A DNA stretch of 64,000 nt from Poa pratensis (taxonomy: Eukaryota > Streptophyta > Magnoliopsida > Poales > Poaceae): positions 2,750,532 through 2,814,531 of the forward strand of contig CAMZMU010000035.1 in NCBI GenBank assembly GCA_947311845.1, in the 5' to 3' direction. The translations under genes were made by a program, and so were the position numbers. The notes beneath the pieces were generated by a model that made no database searches, had not been told where the DNA came from, and saw only the letters and a program-made list of their open reading frames with translations. Positions 24,101 through 35,967 of the stretch are shown in pieces. How positions within the stretch are numbered: position 1 is the first letter of the stretch; each line of letters begins with the position of its first letter.

Positions 24101-26192
24101 CGTTCTGCTGTGAAGTATACGGGCATGTGAGACGAAAAACTGTGCCATGGTGCGACAAAAATGTACGGAAAGCAAGGCTGTCGAACTCTTTTCCATTGTC
24201 AGTCTGAAGAGCGAGAATGGGACGCCCAAACTACGTACGGACATAGGAGTAAAAGGCCGTCAGAGTGGAGAGAACATCCAATTTTCGTCGCAAAGGAAAG
24301 GTCCACACATAGTGAGAATAATCATCAAGTATAACCAGATAATATAAGTAGCCCGAATTACTAGAAACAGGAGAGGTCCACACATCGCTATGAATCAACT
24401 GGAGAGGAAAAGAAGCAACGGTGGTGGAGTTATTAAACGGGAGACGAACATGTTTGCCGACACGACAGGCATGACAAGTGTGATCCTCTATCTTATTACA
24501 AATGAAACTGAAACTCCTAAGAATATGACGAAGGGTGACGGGGTTGGGATGACCCAGACGAGCGTGCCAGAGATCGACGCCAGCGGAGAGAGCGACCGGT
24601 GCGGTGGTGGCGGAGGGAGGCGAATGCACCGGATAGAGCTCGTCGGAGCTGTCACATCGGTGCAGTACCATCCTGGTTCGAGCGTCCTTGACACAAAAAC
24701 CAAAACCGTCAAATTCAACAGTTACAGGATTTTCACGAGTGAAAGAACGAACGGAAATAAGGTTCTTAATAAGATGAGGAGAGACAAGTATGTTAGACAA
24801 AGATAAAGGCGTGGAATTAGAAGGAAAAGAAGTGTGCCCGACGTGTGTTATGGGAAGGGTGGAACCGTCGCCGACAATAATGCGGCGGTCGGTGGTGACG
24901 GGAGTGAAGGAGGTGAGATTACCAGGATGAGCGAACATGCGAGCCGTGGCCCCGGTGTCCATGTACCAATCGCCGCCTCCAGTGTAGTTGTTCGGCGTAG
25001 GGGCGGTGTGCAGCGCGGCGAGGAGCGCCGAATCCCAAGGCGCCGGTGGCAGCGCCGGTGGCGGAGATGCCATCGGAAAGCCGTAGCCACCACCCGACTG
25101 TGGCGGCGGGTACCCTCCATAGGGTTGCGGAGCCTGCGGAGTCGCATAGTACGCCTGATGCGCCGGCGGACGCGGTATGGGAAGGGTCGGCGTAGGGGCC
25201 CGTGGGACCGGCAAGGTGTACGCATGAACGACACCGGTCCATGGATTATACCAGGCGGCCCACGGAGGGGGCACCTGAAGCTGCTGCTGCTGAGGAGGCA
25301 CGCCCGCGGCCTGCGGCTGCTGCTGGCCGCCTCGCCGGCCGCCGCGCCGGCCGCCACGGCGCTGCCCGGTGGGTGGCGCAGGAGGGGCGGGAGGTCCGTA
25401 CGGAGTAGGCAGCAGTGGCGGCTGCTGTTGCTGTGGCGGGTACGGCGTCGGAGGGCGCGGCTGAGGTGCCGCGGCCGGGGCAGCGGGTGGCCCGCCACGG
25501 GTGGTGCCGGCGGCGAGGGCAGTGTGGATGGCCCGCGCCTTCACCTGCTTCATCCGCCTCTCCTCCAGCCGGAGGTATGCGACGAACTTGGCGAAGGAGG
25601 GGTCGGGGATGAGGGAGAGGTTCGCCGCGGCGTTGCCGAAGTCCTCGTTGAGCCTGGCGGTGAGCGTGCTGAGGAGAAGGTCATCATCGATCTTCGTGCC
25701 AATGTCGCGGAGCTCGTCAGCAAGAGTCTTGAGGCGGCGACAGTAGTCGTCGACGGAGGAGTTGTCCTGGTGGCACCCAAAAAACTCCTGCTGCAAAAAG
25801 ACACGACGTTGAAGGCGATTGTCGGTGAAGAGCCCGTTCAGCTTGGTCCACACGGCGTGGGCGTCATCGCCGTCTTGCACAACCGTCTGGAACAGGTCCG
25901 GCGAGATGGTGAGGAAGAACCACCGGACGATCGTGGTGTCGATGGTGGACCAGTCATGGAAGGCGGGGACGAGGCTGGAGTCGACGGAGCCGTCCACATG
26001 ATCGACGAGGTGGTACTCCCGAAGCACGAGGGAGAAGTACGTCTTCCACGCGTAGTAGGAGGCGTCCGTCTGGGAGAGACGAACCGGAACCCACTCGTAG
26101 ATGTTGAGGTTGCGGATGTGGTTGACGTCGGGAGGGTTGGCGTCGGCGAACGGGTTGGAGTTGCCGGAGGAGGACGAGGTGACGGACGACAT
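21163..26192 (-). pseudogene. Copia gag-pol polyprotein with nonsense codon, frame break and internal duplication
   Basis: The frame starts at 26192 with MSSVTSSSSGNSNPFADANP. Gag comes first, then a Pro/Gln-rich linker, the protease (WYMDTGATARM, near 24960), the integrase start (WHARLGHPNP) and core. A TAG at 24231-24233 interrupts the integrase; the same frame goes on to 22752. The integrase C-terminal part and a Pro/Ala linker occur twice, and an 11 bp insertion near 23623-23640 helps shift the frame. The last frame (21157-23517) has the reverse transcriptase with LLLYVDDIILTA, then RNase H (AYSDTDWAGCPDTRRSTSGY) and the ADIMTKGLP tail. The gene could not give a full polyprotein, so movement would need proteins in trans. 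Confidence 0.92.
22819..24053 (-). repeat. Tandem duplication inside the Copia pol (~0.6 kb unit)
   Basis: Segments about 22819-23406 and 23407-24053 are near-identical direct repeats, offset by 647 bp at the right edge. Each encodes the integrase C-terminal part (from LLFHANVPPRFWPD to SRHVYFDEH) followed by a Pro/Ala-rich linker. The upstream copy (in element orientation) has an extra 11 bp (gggccaggggc type) and a longer linker. The remaining differences are scattered substitutions. Confidence 0.93.
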
Positions 26193-26382
26193 GACGGCAA
26201 GAGGAAGCGGTGGCGGCTGTGAGAGGGGCAGCGACGGCGGCTTCGGGTGGAGGGAGGGAGTCGCGGTGGCGGGAGAGCGGCGGCGAGGAGGAGTAGAGCG
26301 GCGGTGGCGGCGCAGCCAGAGGGGCGCAGCGGCGGCGGCGGCTGGAGCGGAAGCTAGGGTTGAAACCTAAAATCTGATACCA

Positions 26383-26525
26383 TGTATGTTGGGAATTGCA
26401 CACATTGTATTACTCATGTGCAAAGCACGTATATATGATGTACAACGGTGGGCACCGACCTAAACTATACAAGAAAACTAGAGGTGGGCCCAGATACACA
26501 ATACGTACAACACATATACTCAACA
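26383..26525 (-). repeat. 5' LTR of the 21-26.5 kb Copia element
   Basis: 143 bp partner of 21020-21162, followed on the element strand by the TGGTATCAGA primer site with no spacer. Confidence 0.95.
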
Positions 26526-26879
26526 TTCTTGTCCAGCGCCAATCACAGGCCTTGGGTTGGATCTTGCTCTTGTATTTTTTTCACCGCATTCTGTGGGCAG
26601 AGGTCTCCACTGGTACCTTTTTTTGCTCTTAAATAACAACCGCAAGTTGGACGATTCCAAAACGAGATACCGTGAATCTGGCAGATTTGTTGTTTCAACC
26701 TGGCACAAAACAGATTAAGTAACTCCACGAGCCTCATAGGGAAGGGAATAAAGGTTACGATTGATTTCTTGAGGACTCTTTTTTTTTTCGTTTACGTTTA
26801 GAGTGAAGTCTGATTACGTTTAAGCGATATTTCCCCTCTATTGTAGTACAGGCAAAACTAACTAATGGGACCTGGCTGT

Positions 26880-28510
26880 CATAGAGCGGCAATATGGGCT
26901 ACACTTAGCAACCTTTATCATGTCCATTACATTTTCACTTACACAAGCTAAAATCTCGTGGCGATGAACGTCTTTCCATTTGTCGCATAACAAAAATAAC
27001 AACTCCTCACGAGAAAGATGTAAAAGGAGACTAGCGAGTTCGAGAGACTTTCAAATCCTAGTGCCCGGTTCGAGACATGAACTATTGAGAGAGAATTATG
27101 AGCATATTTACCATCTCGAAACACAAAACATCGACGGAGGTTTGGAAAGAGATGAGCCCATTCAAAACTCAAAAGAAATACAAGAAGCCTACTAATTTGG
27201 ACCCATTTCATCAACGAATTTGAGAATTTCATTGCTCCATTGTTGATCCAAGTGAAAAGCGCCCTTTTCCGAAAGTTGTTATTCGAAATGGGAAGTCAGT
27301 AAATACCACTCGAAATGCTTGCCATGACCATAGAGATGAAATATTTTCCTTTTGACGGGGAACAAGTAGGGAAAAGTTAAAAGTACCATTTGTGGATGTA
27401 TTTCAATTCTAGGTCAGATCCACACATTTGTCCGAGTACATGTAACATTGGTCTGTTGTGGTTGGCTATTGTGTGTTCAGGGGTGGGTTCGCCCCCTACT
27501 GGTTCCCGGTATCCGCCCCTTTGTGTGTTAAATAGTCGCTCATCAATGCACACTTATTATATTCATTACTCCCTCCATTCCGGTTTATAGGATGCATTTG
27601 GCAAATCTCTAGGACCTAGGTGAATGGGGATTGGTCATGCAAAATCTATCTCCCAAATATTTCACCCAATTAACACTCTCATATTTAATGCCAAAATTAA
27701 TTAGGGAAAGGCCAAACCCAATCGATTTTCATATTGTTCTTGGGAAAGGACAAAATCCAACATTAACTGCTCTTAGTTAATGTTAATTGTTGCTTATTCT
27801 TGGAAAAACCTGATTTTGGAATTGCATCTTATAAACCGGAATAGAGGGAGTACATTTTTATTGCTGAGGATACCTTTTTTGAAATCACGAACATTCCAGA
27901 CTCATTACCAATGTCCATAATTTCTCACTTTATTATTGATTCAACGGGAAAGCCGCATTTATCTCAAGGTCGTTATTACAGAATTGGAAGTTTATAAATA
28001 ACGGTGGGAGAATTTTCTTGGCCGTGGAGGTGAAGCGTTTTCCTTTTGACGGTAAGGGGAAGACGAGAATTTAAATGTCCGCTCTCTCTCGATGCCAACT
28101 CTACCAGATTAGGTACACACATTTCCCCAGAAGTAGTAGTAACTTTGCTCTCGTGTATCTGGCTATGGTACATGTCGGATAGTCGCTTGGCAACGAGCAC
28201 CTATATCATGTCCCTTACACTTTTAACGCTACAAGCTAAATTCGCTAACCGTGGCGGCAAACCTCATTCCATTATCGCGTAGCGAGTGTGAGACACCTTT
28301 CGAAAACCTAGCGCCCACAATATCGATAATTATCAACATATCTAGCGATTTTGAAAACCTAGTGCTTTCGACAACTCCTCTAAAGATATAATTATCAACA
28401 TATCTACCGATGTCGAATTTTCGAGTATATTTGGAAGAGAAGGGCCTACAAATATATCAAACCACAAAGAAATACACGAATAAGCCTACTAATTTGAATC
28501 CAACTCATCC
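26880..28510. repeat. Diverged tandem duplication upstream of the PB1 gene
   Basis: Two blocks recur in the same order. The first is about 27290-27480 and 27985-28190 (ttttccttttgacggg, cacacattt(g/c)tcc, ggctat). The second is about 26910-27235 and 28200-28510 (atcatgtcc(a/c)ttacac, acaagctaaa, cctactaatttg). The pattern fits a ~1.25 kb tandem duplication. It is AT-rich and non-coding and ends 280 bp before the PB1 start codon. Confidence 0.6.
27569..27850. mobile_element. Stowaway MITE, 282 bp
   Basis: The left end CTCCCTCCATTCCGGTTTAT and the right end (ATAAACCGGAATAGAGGGAG) form a long inverted repeat with one or two mismatches, flanked by TA at 27567-27568 and 27851-27852. It is inserted in the duplicated segment upstream of the PB1 gene. 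Confidence 0.93.
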
Positions 28511-28784
28511 CAAAATTGAATAATTGATCATGACACTCACCATGGCGTGGCGTGACGAGAAGCGGAGTCCGCCGCCGTGGCCGTTACTGCAGCAGCCATT
28601 TTTTTCTTCCTCAGAAAAGAAAAACAAATCTTGCGATATTCCTGGCGGCGGGGCCCACGACCCTTCCTCCTTTCCCCACTTATATTCCCCTCCCACCCCC
28701 AAATCCCATTAAAATCTCCACCAAAAACCCACGCAAAATCGACGACCGATTTCCCCCAACCCGGGATCCCCTTCCATCTCCCCC

Positions 28785-30848
28785 ATGGACTCGGTGCCGC
28801 CGGCCGGCGGCGGCGGCGGCTTAGGAGGAGGTGGCGGCGGCGGCCCTGGCCCCGGCTACCCGGAGTCAACGGACTCCTCCCCGCGCAGCCGCGGCGGGGA
28901 CTCGTGGGACGAGCCCTTCCCGTCCTCCGCGGCGGCGGCGGCGGCGGGTGGGGGTGGCCGCCTCCGCCTCATGTGCAGCTTCGGGGGCCGCATCGTGCCG
29001 CGCCCGACCGACAAGTCGCTCTGCTACCTGGGCGGGGAGACCCGGATCGTGGCCGTGGACCGCAACGCCACCCTCGCCGACGTCCACGCGCGGCTCTCCC
29101 GCTCCCTGCTCGCCGGCCAGCCCTTCACGCTCAAGTACCAGCTCCCCAACGAGGACCTCGACTCGCTCATCTCCGTCTCCACCGACGAGGACCTCGACAA
29201 CCTCGTCGACGAGTACGACCGCGTCGCCGCCGCATCGTCAGGTGGTGGGTCCATGTCCTCGCGCACCTCCCGGATCCGCCTCTTCCTCTTCCCGGCCAAG
29301 CCCGAGTCCTCCTCCTCCCTCGGCTCCCTCCTCGACGACTCCTCCAAGTCCGAGACCTGGTTCGTCGACGCCCTCAACAACGCCATCTCCACCGGATCCT
29401 TCGACGGCATCCCGCGCGGGATCTCCACCGACTCCGCCTCCGTCAACTGCCTCCTTGGTCTCGAGGACGATTCGTCGCAGCACTCCCGCAGCGGGGTGCC
29501 AAGCTCTGCTCCGGCCGATGACCAGCGCGCCAACCAGCAGAAGCTTGCAGCCGCAGCCGCGGCCGCCGGGAGGCAGCACCAGCACGACGCGCAGTCCGTG
29601 CCCGACTCGCCCATGCTGGATAAGAACTCATCCTTCGGCTCGACTTCGTCGGCGCCGTCGCTGTCGAATCTGCCGCCGATACGGGTGAGGCCGGAGGTTA
29701 TTATGCAGCCCGATAACCGGGTAGCTCCACAACCAGTCTCGGTAGAGGATCACTTCGCCCAGATGGGGATCTCGGAGCAGCCTCCGCCTATGGTGGGATA
29801 TATGCAACAACCGCTGCAACAAGCACCGATCCCTGCCATGGGGATGCCAGTGGCCGGCATGTCTCCACCAGAGGCGCCTAGCCGAGTGTTCTCCGATGAT
29901 GAGAGGTCCGATCATGGCGGTGGAGTTCGGATGACACAGCCACCAAAGCAGGAGGTTCCACCTACTGCCGACCCCAACAACAGGTACCACTTTGTGCTTC
30001 ATTCTCATCAGTAACTATATTTTTGATTAGGCTGCTGATTAGAAGAAGATCAAAGACTTATGTGTTCGATAAAAATTTCCAGGGCCATGTACTACAATGA
30101 TAGGTCACCTCGTAGCGAAACTGATGCGGCCAGCTATCGCGCTCCAGCGCCAGCTTCAGATGCTGCTGCAGCCGGGGCGCAGCCTCCGCCTGGATATGTC
30201 TATGCACAGATGCAGCCACAGCAGCAATTGCACCAGCAACCACAGCAGCAATTACACCAGCAGCCACATCAACAATTACAGCAGCAGCCGCCACAGCAAA
30301 TACAGCAGCAGCCGCCACAGCCGCCAATACAGCAACCACCACAACAGCAATTGCAGCAGCAGCCTCCGCCGCAGCAACAACATCAGCCAGCTCCGCAGCA
30401 ATATGTCACGGCGGGGAATCAGCACTTCATTCACAACCCAGCCACGGGAACGTTCATTCCGATCCAATCTTATTACCACCAGCCTGTTCCCCAGGCAGCG
30501 CCGCAGCAACAGCAGGCTCCTGCGTTCGACCCGAATACCGGCATGTACTACATCCCTATGCGTCCGAATGCACCTCAGCAGTATAGCATGCCTCCTGGTG
30601 CTGCTGCCCCTATGCCTGCTCCGACGCTTGTTGAGAGCGCGCCGAAGCCTACTACCGTGCCGATCCCTCAGCAATATATGAAGCCTGAATTGCAGCAACA
30701 ACCTGGTCTGTACCGAACTGCTGCGCCCGCTGCCCCTCTTCCAGGGTCTAATACTGCCCCTGGATACGCTGGAATGGGCTACCACCAAGTAATTCAACCC
30801 ACCATCACCCGCGCAGCAGCCGACCATGGCGGGGAACTATGGGTATGA
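28785..30848 (+). CDS. PB1 (octicosapeptide) domain protein with Gln-rich C-terminal half
   Basis: Two exons: 28785-29983 (donor AACAG|gtacc) and 30083-30848 (acceptor ttccag), joined in phase through an Arg codon; 654 residues. A Gly-rich N-terminus precedes a PB1 domain at about residues 62-150: RLRLMCSFGGRIVPRP, LCYLGGETRIVAVDR, then the acidic OPCA motif YQLPNEDLDSLISVSTDEDL. PB1 domains bind each other front to back, so a scaffold or dimer role is likely; the specific function is unknown. Exon 2 encodes long Gln/Pro runs from CAG/CAA repeats. The annotated frame ends in an unusual tail (ITRAAADHGGELWV), while another frame from about 30812 to 30984 continues with a protein-like end (MAGNYGYEYADPRAQVFYSQ). 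A one-base frame change near 30800 may therefore have altered the C-terminus. Confidence 0.85.
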
Positions 30849-31303
30849 ATATGCTGATCCCCGCGCACAGGTCTTCTACTCCCAGGCAGGAGCACCACCA
30901 CCTGCATCATTGCCACCTCAGTATCAGCCCATGGGATCACCTGATGCCGGCCAGGCTGATTTGAATCAGAACCGTGGCTCATAGCCAAAGGAATGGTGAA
31001 TCCTGGCATGCTGCTTGCTTATCCTAGAGGTAATCCTGCTGTTACTTATCATTATTGTTTATTCTGGCAAGCAGTGGATGGTGTAATTGTGCTGCTGTGC
31101 ATTGGGATCACATCAATCATGCATCTGGGTCTGTGATTGGAGGGGATCAAAATAAGATCAAAATTGTATGTTGGTTCTTGTGCTGTTGACACTGAGAGGG
31201 AGTGTTTCTGATCGAGAGCCCAATTTGCCGACGTTGGAGTAAGTGGGGGGGTGGAAGACCGTGAAGTGTTGGATTACAGTTCCAATTGCTTGTCTTATTT
31301 TTG

Positions 31304-31309
31304 AATAAA
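31304..31309 (+). terminator. Putative poly(A) signal of the PB1 gene
   Basis: AATAAA lies about 320-460 bp after the possible stop codons, in a T-rich stretch typical of a plant 3' UTR. It is the first such hexamer downstream of the gene. Confidence 0.45.
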
Positions 31310-33098
31310 TATATAGTAGTGTCCAAAAAGCTCAGTAAAAATCCGGAACCGAGAACTCATCATTTGTGTAGCCCAATGTATATTTAAACTCATGGAAGGT
31401 ACTGAGGTTTATGTCCCAGATATGTGTTTATTAGCTTGCTTGTACAAACTTCATTCGAGTTAAATATGATACACTCTCTGTCCCTTATTTGTACTATCGA
31501 TATTGACGTTGATACGCATCTTCTGGTTTTAATACATTGACTTGAAGCCTTATCTGTGGTTCCTTTTGCTTGAAGCATTCAACTACATTTTGGCAATTGT
31601 ACATATTCTACTAGTAGTTGTAGTCCTGCATAACTGGGTTAGCATAAGATTGTGTTAGGTAGTGTTCCCATCCCGGCTCTTGCTGCTGGATCTACACGGT
31701 GGTTGAACTAGATTCTTTCTCTGTGTTCATCCAAGGAGATTATGTATTGTAGAACTAGAGAGTGTGATGGACCTCCAACTACTAATTCAACCGGGCATGT
31801 TACTAGCAATCTAGCAGGGTAGTTAGAACTTCCCTTTCTAGTCATTCAACCTGGCGCATGTTCCCAGCAGAGTTAGAATTTACAACAGCTTCTCTTTGTA
31901 GTGAGCTTCACATCCACATACATCTATCTAGGCACACAACACACTGTTGTGCGAACTGGGAAACCCCATCAAATTGTTCCGGATAGTTTAACCTGCAAGT
32001 TGCCTTTCTTTGTTCCCCTGGAGAAAGTTCGTAGCGACTCGTTTTCCTAGGCACTCGAGTAGGCGGTGCTGACGACGCGATCTGCCCCTGGGATCTTATT
32101 CTCCGGTGGTGGCGTGATCCGAGGGGCCGCTTTAGGATCTCCTGGAGATTGCCGATACTCCGATTGCTTCGTCTCAAGGGGCAAAACCTAATTCCTTCTG
32201 GAGTCACGCCATGGTACTGCTGGATGTGATGATGATCACGATCATCCATCTCGTTTCCTTGCCTTGAGGGCATGCCTGGTGAAGCTGTTCAACTGTCAGC
32301 AGCAGCACCCTGGCCACGCACAAGCTTTCATGTGGACAGCATGTCTGTTCTCTAGTCTAGTGTGGATTAACAAACAGTTTGGCGCAACAGCATGATACAT
32401 ACACAGTACCAGCTGTGGTGCGCCGCTTTACGGCTGGCTGGCTGGCTATCAGTGGAGTGTAGTTGTAGTATTGAAATGGTTCTGAGGAGAGGCTGTCAAG
32501 TGTCAAAGCACACATTCTTTACCCACTAATCCCCCTCAACTTGCATTAACTTTTTCCATACCTGCCCTTGTGTGTGTTGGGATCATCAATAATTTGGTGG
32601 CGTGGCGTGGTCGCTTTGCAACCAAATTGTTTTTTTTTACCCTGGCCGTCGGAAACGGGCATCAGGGGTCCAAGTGGGAGACTGCCAGGTAGGTGTTGGA
32701 TCCGGAGAGTGAAATGAAAGCTGGGGCCTGCACTGCACGGGGAGGTAGGGGTCGAGGCTGAGTCAGCCGGTCTCGGGATCCGCGCGTGCTTGGGTGGCCA
32801 CGGCGCCATTGGTGGCGGTGGCAGAGGGAGCACGAGCCCGGCCTGAGCTGGTGGTACACGATCCAAGCTGGATCGATGGATGCATACCCAAGCCAAGTGG
32901 GTGGCTCTGTGCGGTGGCACGTGGGGGCTGGCCGTGGCCGGTCCGGTCGGCGAGGTCCCAGGTATTACGAGCAGCTGAGAGACTTCCTTCCCATCAGGGG
33001 CGGCGTGGATTCTCTGCTCCGCTGCCGCAGGAAGGAAGCGTCGTGCGTGGGCCGCGTCACCCACCGGATAGCAGCAGCACACGCATCGGCCCACGGGT
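31310..33098. other. Intergenic interval between the PB1 gene and the Mutator-like element
   Basis: No convincing gene. A 121-codon minus-strand frame (31908-32273) with a DDRDHHHIQQYH stretch and a GC-rich block at 32640-33060 with overlapping frames on both strands are not recognisable. No terminal repeats were found. Confidence 0.35.
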
Positions 33099-33108
33099 TT
33101 CCTTCCTC

Positions 33109-35967
33109 GATTTTTTTTTAAAAATAACTAGTAACGTTGCACGTGCAACGGCATAATTTTAGTTTATTTTGTACTAAATACCTCGTCTAAATAGTCAACC
33201 AAACAATTTTAAGAAACTGTAAACCAAATTACCTAAAAAGAACAAATTGACACAATGAATCTAACAAATGTAGAGTAATTTTCCATGTAAAAAGAATAAG
33301 AAAATGTATTATACACATGATGTACATTACGGATGTTGTTGCTGGTGATGTTGCCTACCGTGGCACTGAGGTCTGCCTCAGCCGTCCCACGGTCCGTGCA
33401 TTCATGGAGCCCATGCATCTGCACAGCCTCCGCTGCTCCGGCACTGTCGTCCTGCCGCCCCAGTCCGTAGTAGATCGCAGAAGGTGCAGAATAGAGCCGG
33501 GCATGACAAGGCGAGCCGAGGGCGCAGCGTATCCGTGTAACAGGGCATTATCAAAAATTATCGACTGACTGTGTGCATTACAATCTTATAAAAGACAGAC
33601 TGGAGAACAAGTAGATCGGTTGCTCACTCACATCCATGTAGACAATTTGCAGGGTCTTCTCCTACATGGCGCCGAGATCCATCGCCGTGAAGGTGTTGGG
33701 CAGCGTCATGCGTTATGCTATCCATCAGACGTTACGACGCCTCCCATTAACCCTACGGCGGTGGGAGGGCAACGCGTGCCTGGGGCGGCTCGCTGGCACC
33801 TTATTGTTGCTGTACATGGAGGAGCGCGGCCAGAGAACGGCGTGCGCGCAGCGTCGCCGACCGGCGGCGGCGACGTCCTTGTTGCTGGCGGCGTGCGCGC
33901 GGCGTGGCCGGCGGCGACGTCGTCCTTGTTGTTGTCGGCGTCGGGCATTGTCGTTGTGCAGCTGATCAAAACGCATACGCCCAAGCTGCTGATTAAAACA
34001 CATAAAGGACTACTACAGTGCCCGACGCGCGGCTGTCCTCGCGAGACGCCACGGACAGCGCGTACGCAAGATCGGCCGTGGACCGGTACAACTGAAAAAA
34101 GGAAAACGAAACAGTGGCACGGTGGCAATTTGGTTGTATTATGTGGTTTGGTGGGAGGGCGAAACGGTCCAAAACGGATAATGTTGAGTTGTCAAACATT
34201 GCAACGATCTGAGCCGTTTGATCGGATATTGAACAGTTCAGATTTAAAGTATCTCCACAAGTTAAGTTTGCTCTTTTAATAGTACTATAGATATTTTTCT
34301 AAAACTTTATTCGGAAACTAGCACGCGTTTTGAAACAATTTGAAAAATAGCGCGGCGTCGGCATGGCCCGTGCCGAAAGTGACGGCTTTTGACACAGCCC
34401 GTGCCGAAACGGCACCTGCTGATCTGCATGTTTCATTGCTATTTCGCGTAACTCTTTCGGCACGGAAACAACTACAATTCATCCTATTTGCTAGCCTCTT
34501 GTCTCATACCTAGTAGTACATAGATAGAAGTCTCATATATAGTAGTACATAGATAAATATGTCTCATACATAGATAGAAATATGTTTCATAGATAGTAGT
34601 ATCACTCATCTCGATGAGGACGTGTCCGCGGCTGTCTACGTGGTCGACGCCCGGAAAGTGACAAGCGTGACGGAGCGTGGTGGTCACGCATCCCTCGGCC
34701 TTGCAACGGCTCCTCCTCCTGTGTCTGGGTCTACTGTGTCTGGGTCTCCTGTGTCGGGGGCGGCGGTGTAGTCTGGTACATCAGGTCGTCGTGAAGCTCA
34801 GTTTGTGGAGAGTTGTCACCCGCACCTGTACTGATGTTACGTCAGTAGTCTGTCTTGGTGAACATGAAAAATAAATGCGAGTATTATAAACTACTTACCG
34901 ATGTGGACGGGAATCTGAGTCATCGGCATAGCAGACGGGTTCCACACGGGATGTGGAGGTGGATGTATCCCGTAACCATGCGACATCGCGATCTGGTAAC
35001 CAGGCGGCATACCATACCCGTACGAAGGCGGCATACCATACCTGTACATAGGTGGCGGCTGCGACGTCGAACTGCCAGGCTGGGTAGGATCTGGCTGCTC
35101 GTACAGAAGTGGCTGGGATGGACCGGACTGGGAAGGATCTGGCTGCTGCGACGAACTAACATGCTCGTATGTAGGTCATGGGCGAGGACTCTGTACTATT
35201 GTATGATGTGGTCGGGGGTCATGTCGACCTGTAGAGTGATGGGAGGGTGTTACCTGTGCATCCTGAATAAGTGGAGTTTGGCGCGCGGGGCGCGGGGGAC
35301 ACAGTGCTGGGTCGTGGGGCGCAACGTCTGCACCGCCGGCACAAGTAAGAACAGAGTACACATGTCGTAGCTTCAATCTAGCACCTAAAAAATCTAGAGA
35401 TTAGGGTTTACCCTTGACGCGTGCGTAGCTCCCGCTGTCCGGCTTCAATCTAGCACCACCACCGCTGCACCACGCCTCTAGCTTCCCCAACACCGGCACA
35501 CACCATCACTATGCACCATTGTTGACCACCATTGCTCCCCCTCCACACCCCCAAACGCCTCCACAAAGTGCTATCCCATCAATAGATCGGGGATGCCCCA
35601 ACCCTTCTCTTCTCTATTTCTTGAATCTGTGGGCTTTTAGGAATTTTTTGGGGCAACAATCGGTGGTCTTTTCGATGGAAAACGGAAGAACAGAGGAGAG
35701 GCAGCAGCTCGAGCGAGAGAAGGAAGAAGAAGAAGGCCGAGCCGGGCGCGTCGAGTTTATTTGCCAGGTTTCGGCACGGGCGCTGCCGAAACGCCCCTTT
35801 CGGCACGGGCGCTGCCAAAAGACGTGGACCACGCCTGCCGCTGCGCCTAGCGACATGCAGGTTTCGGCACGGGCCGTGACGACAACGCGCTATAAGTCAA
35901 AATCTTCCGAACAGCGTGCTAGTGTCCGAATATAGTTTACAAAAAATATTATTTTAAAATAAATTTC
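33109..35967. mobile_element. Mutator-like (MULE-type) element with long TIRs, interrupted by a Helitron
   Basis: The left end reads GATTTTTTTTTAAAAATAA, is interrupted at 33128 by a Helitron, and resumes at 34292 with TATTTTTCTAAAACTTTATT. The reverse complement of the right end, GAAATTTATTTTAAAATAAT then ATTTTTTGTAAACTATATTC, matches it base for base with few indels. Complementarity continues past CGGAAACTAGCACGCG and GCCCGTGCCGAAA, giving TIRs of over 100 bp. The flanks share a perfect 10 bp direct repeat, ttccttcctc (33099-33108 and 35968-35977), consistent with the 9 bp duplication of Mutator elements. Without the Helitron it is about 1.7 kb. The interior has TTTCGGCACGGGC motifs and a short Tyr/Pro/Gly-type coding remnant, but no transposase. 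Confidence 0.85.
33128..34291 (-). mobile_element. Non-autonomous Helitron nested in the Mutator-like TIR
   Basis: On the minus strand it starts TCTATAGTACTATTAAAAG (34291 downward) and ends CTAG (33131-33128). A strong hairpin, GTTGCACGTGCAAC type, lies just inside the 3' end (33133-33150). The flanking bases are A before the 5' end and T after the 3' end on the minus strand, as in an A|T target. It is 1164 bp long. GC-rich frames inside (33620-34279 plus, 33718-34128 minus) may be captured fragments, but no Rep/helicase is present. Confidence 0.88.

Larger units (their letters stand above)
21020..26525 (-). mobile_element. Structurally complete Ty1/Copia retrotransposon (5.5 kb, short LTRs)
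   Basis: Two 143 bp LTRs (21020-21162 and 26383-26525) differ at only two positions. The element is flanked by a perfect 5 bp duplication, TTCTT (21015-21019 and 26526-26530). In its own minus orientation the 5' LTR is followed directly by the primer site TGGTATCAGA (26373-26382), complementary to initiator methionine tRNA. A G-rich polypurine tract precedes the 3' LTR at about 21163-21168. The domain order gag, protease, integrase, reverse transcriptase, RNase H fits Copia. The near-identical LTRs mean the insertion is young, yet the coding region already carries a stop, a frame break and a 0.6 kb internal duplication. Confidence 0.97.

Noticed and set aside
24834..26222. 462-codon plus-strand open frame
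   Set aside because: Antisense shadow of Copia gag; the minus strand has the gag, protease and primer-site structure.
28577..29521. 314-codon frame overlapping the PB1 gene
   Set aside because: Shadow frame in a GC-rich exon; only the 28785 frame has the PB1 domain and a valid splice phase.
30058..30342. Val/Ala-rich minus-strand frame opposite PB1 exon 2
   Set aside because: It is the complement of CAG/CAA (Gln) repeats; such frames are artefacts.
30789..30816. Possible 28-nt intron (gtaatt...gcgcag) that would restore the PB1 C-terminal frame
   Set aside because: Far below the minimum plant intron size; a base indel is a simpler explanation.
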